A DNA stretch of 23,793 nt from IMG/VR virus record IMGVR_UViG_3300020348_000012, positions 1 to 23,793 of that record; one strand, given 5' to 3'. Shown piece by piece: positions 7,202-15,900 of the stretch (positions are counted from its first letter, which is position 1; each line of letters begins with the position of its first letter). The stretch comes from a virus. Position numbers and translations under genes: made by a program. The notes below the pieces were generated by a model, which ran no database searches, had not been told where the DNA came from, and saw only the letters and a list, made by a program, of their open reading frames with translations.

Positions 7202-7441
7202 ATGAGCCATCCAGGAAATGACACAATTATAGACAATAAACGAGATACCATTACTATAGATGCGTCAAGAATCAAATTAATAGATGATATGGTTTATGTA
7301 GCTACTAAAATGGGAATTGGAGTAGTACAAGAAATTGCCGCAGAAACTCTAAATAGAAAACCAGGTATGTCTGTTAAAGAGTTTACAAAAGTACTAGACG
7401 AATACCTAGAAAAACAAGAAGAATTAAAGAATCGCCACTAG
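7202..7441 (+). CDS. Small hypothetical protein (79 aa)
   Basis: The ATG at 7202 has AAGGAG seven bases or so upstream, overlapping the end of the Sak4-like gene. The protein starts with a polar segment, then a beta-like DTITIDAS, then helices (LIDDMVYVATKMGIGVVQEIAAETL) and a charged C-terminal helix. No family is recognised. Its place between the annealing ATPase and the SSB suggests a role in the recombination/replication complex, but only by context. A 62-base non-coding gap follows. Confidence 0.7.
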   Translation: MSHPGNDTIIDNKRDTITIDASRIKLIDDMVYVATKMGIGVVQEIAAETLNRKPGMSVKEFTKVLDEYLEKQEELKNRH

Positions 7442-7503
7442 CCATGGTGTTTTAAGAAGGGAGCATAAGCTCAATCAATCACTTTAAACTAAGGACATAA
7501 ATT

Positions 7504-8235
7504 ATGAGTGAATGGGAACTACCAAAAAATGTGGAAACGCAATCCATAGAACGTGTAGGTGGAGGCGGATTTGCATGGGAATCTGGTGTATATGATGCAA
7601 CTGTTAAAATGGTTTATCTTAATCAGTCTGCATCTGAAGCCGTAAGTTTTAATATTATTCTGGAAAATTCAGAAGGTAAGGAGCTAAGAGAAGCCTTCTG
7701 GATTAAATCAGGAAAAGCTAAAGGGAACAAAACCTACTACACAAAAGATGGTAAAGATTATCCACTTCCAGGATACTCAATTGCTAATTCTATGTGCGTA
7801 GCAGTTTCAGGAGATCCATTAGCAAAATGCATGGATTCTGCTGAGAAAAAGACTGTTAAAGTTTGGGACTCGGAGAAAAAACAGGAGGCACCTGCCGAAC
7901 GACCAGTACTAATGGGGCTAGTTAATAAGCCAGTTAAAGTAGCTGTTCATCAAGTTATAGAAAATAGGCAAGTGAAGAATGAGTCTACTGGAAAATATGA
8001 ACCAAGTGGACAGACCCGGACTGTAAATGAATGCAAGTTCTTTGGTAACAAAGATGGCAAAACTGCTGAAGAAATTATTAATAAGACTGAAGCAGTTAAG
8101 TTTGATAAATGGGCTGAAAAGAATACAGGCTCAGTTATTAATAAAGCAACTAATACGCCTAAAGGTAGTAATTCTGCTGCAAGTATTATGGGTAGTACAC
8201 CCACAGACCCAGCAGATTCACTATTTGCTAACTGA
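7504..8235 (+). CDS. Single-stranded DNA-binding protein (N4 gp45-like)
   Basis: The 243-residue protein has the features of the N4-type SSB family: a short leader, a GGGGFAWESGVYDATVKM start to the OB-like domain (about 19-36), beta strands with aromatic and basic residues, a YYTKDGKDYPLPGYSI segment (78-93), and a disordered Ser/Thr/Asn-rich C-terminal third ending in an acidic tip (PTDPADSLFAN). In N4 the corresponding protein (about 265 residues) coats replicating DNA and also activates late transcription by host RNA polymerase. Whether this one does both cannot be read from sequence. The tip could dock partners. The stop overlaps the resolvase ATG by one base. Confidence 0.82.
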   Translation: MSEWELPKNVETQSIERVGGGGFAWESGVYDATVKMVYLNQSASEAVSFNIILENSEGKELREAFWIKSGKAKGNKTYYTKDGKDYPLPGYSIANSMCVAVSGDPLAKCMDSAEKKTVKVWDSEKKQEAPAERPVLMGLVNKPVKVAVHQVIENRQVKNESTGKYEPSGQTRTVNECKFFGNKDGKTAEEIINKTEAVKFDKWAEKNTGSVINKATNTPKGSNSAASIMGSTPTDPADSLFAN

Positions 8236-8708
8236 TGTTAGTTGTAGGGATAGACCCAGGTACTAATGGAGCAATCGCTGTACTGGATTCTGCGAATCCA
8301 GACAGCGTTGCTCTACTTAATTTAAAGAATAATGAAGTTTGGTACATATGGCACTGGCTAAATGACCTAAAATTAGTAGAAAAGAAATGTAGAGTATGGG
8401 TAGAAGACGTACATTCTATGTATGGTATGTCAGCTAAATCTAATTTTGGATTTGGTAGAAATTTTGGAACCGTACTTACGATTGGAGAGTTACTTACAGG
8501 AACTTTTCCGAGAACAGTTACACCTAAAATATGGCAAAAATACATAGGAGTAACTGTCAAAGGTAAAGCTATCAAAAAAGACGTAGCTAAGATAGCTAAA
8601 GGCTTATACCCTAACGCTGAACTATATGGTAAGAGAGGTGGTCTATTAGATGGCAGAGCCGATGCATTAATGATTGCCTATTATGGATTAAGACATAGAC
8701 GATTATGA
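8235..8708 (+). CDS. RuvC-like Holliday junction resolvase
   Basis: The 157-residue length is close to RuvC. The RNase H-like active site is visible: D7 in VVGIDPGTNGAIAVLD, E57 in VWVEDVHS, and D139 and D143 in GLLDGRADALMIAYYG. The loop MSAKSNFGFGRNFGTVLTI (65-83) matches the conserved helix that follows the second acidic residue in phage RuvC proteins. It would cut four-way junctions or branched replication products before packaging. It begins in a one-base overlap with the SSB stop and ends in an ATGA overlap with the oxygenase gene, so it sits in the same transcript. Confidence 0.9.
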   Translation: MLVVGIDPGTNGAIAVLDSANPDSVALLNLKNNEVWYIWHWLNDLKLVEKKCRVWVEDVHSMYGMSAKSNFGFGRNFGTVLTIGELLTGTFPRTVTPKIWQKYIGVTVKGKAIKKDVAKIAKGLYPNAELYGKRGGLLDGRADALMIAYYGLRHRRL

Positions 8709-9289
8709 AAGAAAAATCATTTACTATAAAAAATCATATAGGAATATTTGATAATTATTTTTCAGATCAGCTTTGTGATAATTATATCCAGTATTTCGAT
8801 AAGCTAAAAATGATTGATCGAAACACACTTGAATTTGTACAAGATCAACATCAAAGTCTCGTAACGAGTTTATATGGAAATGATTTGGATATTAGCTCAC
8901 TAGGAATTGTTGATTTTCATAAAGTATTTTGGAATGACTGTTATCCACAATATGTTGAGGCATATCCGATTATTAAACAATTTCAAAAACATGCAATTTT
9001 TGATTTAAAGATTCAAAAAACTGAAAAAGGCCAAGGCTATCATGCATGGCATACTGAAATGATGTCAGCAGCAACTCGTGATAGGTTCGTAGTCTTTTCA
9101 TTATTTTTAAATGATGTAGAAGAAGGAGGAGAAACGGAATTTTTACACCAAAGTGTAAGAATCAAAGCTATAAAAAACAGATTTATTTTATTTCCAGCAA
9201 CATACACACATGTACATCGAGGCAACCCACCGTTATCAGGAACAAAGTATATTATAACAGGATGGGTTGAATTCGGATCTCATGATTAA
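8705..9289 (+). CDS. 2-oxoglutarate/Fe(II)-dependent oxygenase (prolyl-4-hydroxylase-like)
   Basis: The double-stranded beta-helix signature is clear. H116 and E118 (AWHTEM) form the first metal pair, with Glu where Asp is commoner. H171 in THVHRG is the second His. K181, ten residues on (SGTKYIITGW), would bind the 2-oxoglutarate carboxylate. The segment FSLFLNDVEEGGETEF (131-146) matches the core of P4H-type enzymes. Such genes are frequent in marine phages; the substrate (protein, nucleic acid or small molecule) is not known. The gene starts in an ATGA overlap with the resolvase and lacks a good ribosome site, so it probably depends on translational coupling. Confidence 0.88.
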   Translation: MKEKSFTIKNHIGIFDNYFSDQLCDNYIQYFDKLKMIDRNTLEFVQDQHQSLVTSLYGNDLDISSLGIVDFHKVFWNDCYPQYVEAYPIIKQFQKHAIFDLKIQKTEKGQGYHAWHTEMMSAATRDRFVVFSLFLNDVEEGGETEFLHQSVRIKAIKNRFILFPATYTHVHRGNPPLSGTKYIITGWVEFGSHD

Positions 9290-9298
9290 GGAGGAAGA

Positions 9299-9769
9299 AT
9301 GAAAATAGAAATAGATATAGATATTGAATCTATAGTAAGAGAAGCACTAAAGAAAAAACAATCAGCTGGTTTAAATTCACTAATTGAAGAAGGAGTTTCT
9401 ATACCCGTAGAAGCTCCTACTAATAGTAGATCTAAATGGGAGTATGGCCGTAGAAATGGAAGACGTAGATCTCCCGAAGAAATGGCATTACATGAAGAAG
9501 AAAGGAGACTTGGACGTAGACTAACTCCAGAAGAAAAGGGGGCAGTTAAAGGAAAAGTTTCTATTGAGGACTCTATTGAAACAAAAGTAAAAGAAGATAC
9601 TATCAGGAAAGATCGGATTCAAAAATTAGCAGAAGAGGGTTTAGCTGCAGCATCTAAAGAACTAGAAGCAGAGCGACTAGACAAAGCACCCGAAAGCGGT
9701 GAAAAAGTCATAGACACAGAAATTCCAAAAACGGAAGATCTAACTAAGTTAGATTCCCTGTTCTCATGA
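9299..9769 (+). CDS. Highly charged hypothetical protein with SSB-like C-terminal tip (156 aa)
   Basis: The start at ATG 9299 has AAGGAGG at 9289-9295. The protein begins with a repetitive acidic segment (EIDIDIESI) and has an Arg-rich centre in which a short unit is loosely repeated (GRRRSPEEMA, 54-63; GRRLTPEEKG, 72-81). It ends in an acidic, probably disordered stretch finishing LTKLDSLFS. That tip shares D-S-L-F with the C-terminus of the SSB, suggesting a common binding partner. No enzyme motif is visible. Its last codon overlaps the ATG of the membrane protein (ATGA). Confidence 0.75.
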   Translation: MKIEIDIDIESIVREALKKKQSAGLNSLIEEGVSIPVEAPTNSRSKWEYGRRNGRRRSPEEMALHEEERRLGRRLTPEEKGAVKGKVSIEDSIETKVKEDTIRKDRIQKLAEEGLAAASKELEAERLDKAPESGEKVIDTEIPKTEDLTKLDSLFS

Positions 9770-9930
9770 CGCACTTAAAAAGTATTTTATATACGATAGT
9801 AGCTGTTATAGTTTTACTTGCTAGTCTCCTATTATTACCAGTAGCTATAGTAGTAATAGGAGGAATAGTACTGTACTTTGTTATTAGAGTATTATTGTGG
9901 GAACCGCCAGAAGAAGATTCTAGATTCTAA
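9766..9930 (+). CDS. Small membrane protein (54 aa)
   Basis: The gene reads ATG 9766 to TAA 9928-9930 and overlaps the previous stop in an ATGA junction. The product is a short basic N-terminus (MTHLKS), then a nearly unbroken hydrophobic stretch from about residue 7 to 44 broken only by P25 and G32-G33, then R41 and an acidic tail (EPPEEDSRF). That is one long or two very short membrane helices. A holin-like or membrane-anchor role is possible but unproven; the length is small for known two-helix holins. Its stop overlaps the stop of the convergent giant gene. Confidence 0.75.
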   Translation: MTHLKSILYTIVAVIVLLASLLLLPVAIVVIGGIVLYFVIRVLLWEPPEEDSRF

Positions 9931-12900
9931 TTTACCCACTTAGCTACATCCATAATAGTTTCATACCCAGTTACATTATCAGCTTCGTCAACTAAATTAA
10001 AAGTCTGAAATACATTAGGTGAAAATTGACCACCTAGCCAAGAGCTATTTATATTAGCTAAAGTAGGTACTCCTGTAATCTCCTGGATTACAGCAGAAAC
10101 ACCTACAGCTGTAGGACTAGTTTTTAGTAATTGTCTAGATGCTCTAGTATTACGTAAGTAGTACGAAAGGAATGCAGTAGCTCCGATAACGTCAAGAGCT
10201 TCCAGTACAGGAATCAACGCTTCATCAAACAATACAAAAGCGGTAAGTGCATCATGCATTGCCGTGCTAAAATCTTGTCCTTTAACATGCATAGCATGTT
10301 CCATCATTACATACCTGCCCATAAAGTCAGTCATCTGAACTAATTGTCTAGCTGCTTGTAAAGGAGCACTACCCTTAGTCATGAATGCCCATGATGCGAT
10401 AGTTTGTAAGCTTTGTGGAATTCTATCACCAACCTTTTTAAATTTTCCTTTAAAAATAGTACGTTTCATACGATTCCAATAACCATCAATCTGTGCTTCA
10501 TTTACATCCTCAACAATTAATGAATTTAAACCAGCTTCACTCATTCTATGGAGTTTATTACGTTGAATTCTATCCATTAATCTACGTGCTTTAAAAGCTT
10601 CTGGGCTATTAACTCTATCCAAGCCTTTAGTTTCGATAGTGTGCATTAGTTGAGCATGTTGAATATTATGATCTTTATATTTTATATATTCATTAATCCC
10701 CTCAATAGTTTTCTTAAAGATAAAAGAAAGAGGAATTTTACGCATCAATAGTTGAAAAACATTAGAACGTAGATTTCCAAATACTACAGCAGGCATGGTT
10801 AGTACTATCCGACTTTTACCATAACCTACTGTTTGTCTAAGTGCGTAATGCATTAATCCAGCTATTTGTTTACTTACTTGAGCAAGCCAACTATCTCCTT
10901 CAAACACTTTCATTTGAGTAATATCAAGTTGCCTATATCCAAATACTTTATCAATAATATCTTCCCTAACCATAAATGTTCCGTTTACGGCATATTCTTG
11001 TATATAAGTTCTAATAGCTTTAGGAAGTTTTCTAAATCTATCAATGTATTTAGAATCTGGATCTAAGAAATCTACAAATTGCTCTGGATGTTTACCATAT
11101 AGATCCTCTTGTTCATGAATGAGAAGATCAATTGTATCCATATCATTTTTAATTGTGTTAGAACGATCAGCGTATCCTGATTCCATATGTGCTAACACAT
11201 TTTGAATTTCTAAATCAGGACGTAAAAGTTCTTTTACATCGGAGTGATTCATCATTATACGATAGTCTGTAATCCTATTATTTTGATCTCTAATTGGGGT
11301 AAAAGCAAACCTCTCATCAAAACCTAAGTTCTTAGCTAAATTACCACTAAACTTTTTAAACGAATCAATCTTAGATTTAATCAACGCAAAATCAGGTTTA
11401 CCTGTTGCAGGATGTACATAAGCAGGATTCTGTAATAGTATCTCAGTTAATGAGGTTCCCATATGTCGTTGATTGGTCGTAGACATAATCCCGGATATAT
11501 CAGCAACTTCTGGAATGTTTCTATTGATATACATTGTATCCAGTGTTTGTGATCTATCTATTTTACCTAATGGGTACGAGTGTTTATATCCACGAGCAGC
11601 CATCTTATCTTTATCCGCAGCTGATCCAATTTTAATATCTGTAAGATTATCCAGACGTTCAACAATATAGCCTTTAACCATTTGAACAGGATCTCCATCA
11701 AACAGATCTCTTTGAGATTTTGTTTTGTACCAGATATGATTATCAAGTAAATCAATCATTCCATTAGCATCTGGATCTGCATTAAATTCTCTAGTAGATA
11801 GTTGCTGAACTTTCTCCCGTTGTTGAATATCAAGATGAGGGATAGAAGATATAGTCGCATATGCATCTAATAAATTAACTTGTGCTGGAGTAAAGTCTCC
11901 TTCTAAGTGGTCAAGAGCAATAGAATACGCATTAGTATATGCATCATGTTTTTTGCGTTTACCAGTTGCAATCCAGTAACCTAATTCATCTGCATATGCT
12001 ATAGCTTCACTATCTTTAGTTAACCCAAGTTGTCTTCTAATTTGATCTTTTAATCTACTTCTTTCAATTCTAGCAACCTTATCCTCTCCTAATAAGTTCA
12101 TAATTTTTCTAGTAGCATTAGGATCTTTATCTGCAAATCCTAAAGTATGCATCTTACGAAGACTAGATAGATCTGCTCTTAAAAGTACATCAGTAAGAGC
12201 TTCTCGAGTTTCAAAAGACATCCATTTATCATCTCCACTATCATCTGGTCTGGATTTCCAGATAGTTTTAAACCATTCATTAGAGAATGTCTCTGCTTCT
12301 CTACGTCTTTTAGATATATTAATTTTAGAATGAAGTAGTTGTTCTACCAGTTTCGGATTCTCTAAAGCACCGCCTCCTATTTCTTTAGCAACACCACGCA
12401 TAGTAAAATTAAGCAAACCCATAATGTGATCTCTAGTTGCTTTAGCGTGAACACTATCACTCATGGTTAGGTACCCTGCATATGTACCCATAGTTGCAAC
12501 TTTAAATGGTATTGGAGCCGTTTCTCCACCTGGCCCGTATTTTTCTGTTTCAGCAGCTACTGTTGCAACAGCTTGATCAAAAAATTCAATTATCCGAGCG
12601 TCAGAGCGTTCTAAAAATTGAATAGTTTTACTATCTAATTGACCATATTTACTTTTATGTTTATTTTGCATAGCAACTAATTGTTCCGTAATCGCTATAG
12701 CTTCAGCATAAGCTGTCGTATTATTGGACTCTACTTTCTTATTAAGTATTCGTTTAAAAGCATTTACAATTGATTGAACGAATTCCATAAATTTAGTTAA
12801 ATAGCTTCGATCTTTAGCAAGTTGTTTTGATTTCATATAATCAATTAAAGATCTATTCGTAAGAGCCATTGATAAAAACTCAGTTAGTCTATCCTTAGAA

Positions 12901-15900
12901 TTTGCTGTGTCGAAAGCATGTTTATATTGTGCTTTTGCTAGATTAGTTTCTGCACCTGTAGCTAAATTAACTGGACTAGTTCCTTTAGGACGGAATACTT
13001 TCCAGCCCTCACCCTTAAAATCTTTATGTAGTTCAGCTTCTAATTCATTATGTAAGCTTTCAAGTCTATCTGCTAATACAGGATCTTCTTCCAGTGCAAC
13101 CAATGTCATAGCATGAACCATTTCATGAAGATATGCTTCCTGTGGTGATTGCCCATTACGCCCTCTAGGAGGTAATTGACTAACAGACATAGTTATGCGT
13201 TCACTTTCTGGTTCATAAGTTGCTTGAGTAATTCCTTCTATTTTCTCCATTGTTAAAGTAAGATCATTAGTTTCTTGAAACCCGTCAGATATAATATCTA
13301 ATACTTCATTTAACGTAGATGTATGTGAATCCATTTCATCTTGACTATCGTAGTACTTACCTGAAAGAGCTTTAAATTTATTAAATAGTGATCTAACATT
13401 ATCACTAGTAATAGCCCCTAGTTCTTCAGTAGAAGTTATTTCACCTTTAGGAAAAGCGTCTAAAGAATGAAGACCCAATTTTTTACCTAATTTTGTAAGT
13501 TTTATATCTAAATCTTTATTATAAGCAGGAAATAAATTAGTTTGCTCTCTATAGTGTTTATTAAAATTACCACTATCTCTAGATATCTTTGGGTTATAAC
13601 CCATAGATTTTCCCATTGCTTCAAAAGATGTAAAGCTAAATGTTTCTGTATTCTTATTATAGTTTTGTTCAAACTCATTTAGTGTGTCAGTTTCAGATAA
13701 TTCTTCATTAGATAAATTATACATATGGTCTATATTAGTGTAGCCATCTTCTAGTAGCTTTTGTCTTTGCTCACGTACTTTTTGTGTAATTGCTTTAGCT
13801 CTTTCAGATATAACACTAAGACTAGATTTGTCATTCCACTCAAGGTATTCTGGATTAGCTTCCCATACACGCATTTTTACTTTATCTAATCTAGTAAGTG
13901 TTTTACCTACCTTGGCATTCTTAAATCCCATTCTCAATCTGTCAGCGTCAAGTTTATGTTCCTTTATAAAATCATTTAATTTTGCAGCTTTAGTTCGATT
14001 ATCTATATCTTGTCTAAACTCTTCCATTAATTGAATAGCTTTAGCAGTTAATTTTTCTTCTCTAGCTATTCGTTTTTGTTCTTTCTCAGTTAGTTCTATA
14101 GCATCTACTATATCTTTACGATCTGTATTACGCAGAACCCCTAGCATTTGATTATGCATTGCTTCCATAATGCTATGGGTTGTATTGAGTTCCCAGTGTA
14201 TTTTGTTATAGGTTCTTGTTAAGTAATTTGCCCAATTACTACTGGCATTAAATCCATCATGAAGAGCATTTATTTCTGCTTTTTTCAAAAGTAGCCTAGT
14301 CATAGCTGATGCGTCTTGGTTGATAACCTGACGAATTAGCACAGCTAATCCAGCTGCATCGAATACCAATGATCGTTTAGGTGTAGATCTGGATGTATCT
14401 TTTTGTCTTTCACGATCATAAAAGTTAATTTCAGCTTGGTTCTCTTCTATATCACCTTTGTTAGTTGTAAATTTAGTAGAACTTAAATCAATACCACCTT
14501 CAATTGTTCCATCTTGGAGCCTTGTAGCTAAAGCACCAGCTACTTGAGGGTAGAATTTCATTAAGCCTTGTTTATCCTTAACCAGATCAATAACTTCTTG
14601 TTTAGTTAAACCAGGCCTAACAGCCCTAAGTTGCTCAGTAGCCTTATCCTCAATAGCTTTGCGAGTCTTCGCTGCCATGTTTTTAGGAGCAGGTTTGCCT
14701 GTTTTCTTATTAGTAATGCTAAAGCCATCTTTAGTCTTTATAACGTTAAACGTATAGGCGCCTTGTGTAACTTCAACAGGTACATCTTCCATAACAGGGG
14801 CATCTAAATTAATTTCATCTAATTTATTCTTAATAGCCTCTTCAAAATGAACCATAAATACTTGGTGTAGTACGTCTCCCATTTCGACTATTGATTGTCG
14901 AGGTTCTACAGTATCCCCAAGTAACTCATCTAAACTAGCTTCAAATCTAGGAGCAACACGAGTATTTAATTCTGCACGTACCTGTATGTCATTAAGCTTT
15001 ACTTTAAAAGCAGGAGGAGTTATACCTAAATCTTTTTTAGTACCTTCTATTAACATTCGACCAAGAGCTCCTCGATCTGTTTGATTAAATGCATTTAGTG
15101 TTTCTAAAGCATCCATAAAAGGTGTAATAATTTGCTTTTCATAATTTTTTCTATTTTCAAAAAATCCATATCTTTTGTATTTATGGGTGTCTACAGGAAG
15201 CGCTGTTTTTGAGGTTTCTTCTACCAAATCTCTTAGTACATCTGCATGGCTAGGTTCCGACAATGTCGTGTAGTAAACTAATTCTTTATCATCTAAATTA
15301 CCATCACCAATTTGTTTACGAATCCATTTTCTACGGTTAGGTTCTACATCTTGATGGGCTGTACCCTCTAACCATGCTTTATAATTATTAACAGCAGTTT
15401 TTATATCTGGTGTTTTGATAGTACCTGGGATATCTCTAGACGCCCAAGGATTTCCAAAATGCTGAGATGCAGTTAATCCTGGAATAGTATTAGAATTAAA
15501 AATTCTTAATGTATAAATTCTATTTGTAAGATCTTCTTTAGCATATTGTTTAGCGTCTGGTACTCCTTTTCTATTAGTAACTTTAGTAAGGAATGCAGGT
15601 ATATCTGAACGTAGGAGTTCCTCTTCTTCATTATTAAAAATCTCTTTGTATTCTTTTTGAATAGTACTAATTCGTGAGTACATAGCTTTATTTACTTCAT
15701 TACTTACCTCATTAGCTATATTAGCTATTCCTCCACCATACATCTTCATAATAAAAGGATACTTAACAACCTCCCTCATAGATTCCTGATCTCTAAACTC
15801 TGGATAGATAATTATAAGAGCGGCATTAATCTTGTTATAGTCCTCTTTAAAATTAGCTTCTCCCTCTTTTGTCAGAGTATATCTTTTTTTATCAACTAGG

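Noticed and set aside
7461-7472. GAGC-ATAA-GCTC hairpin in the gap before the SSB gene
   Set aside because: A four-pair stem without a T tract is too weak to call a terminator, and I found no credible promoter beside it. It is only loosely like the 5-7 bp, 3-base-loop hairpins of N4 vRNAP promoters.
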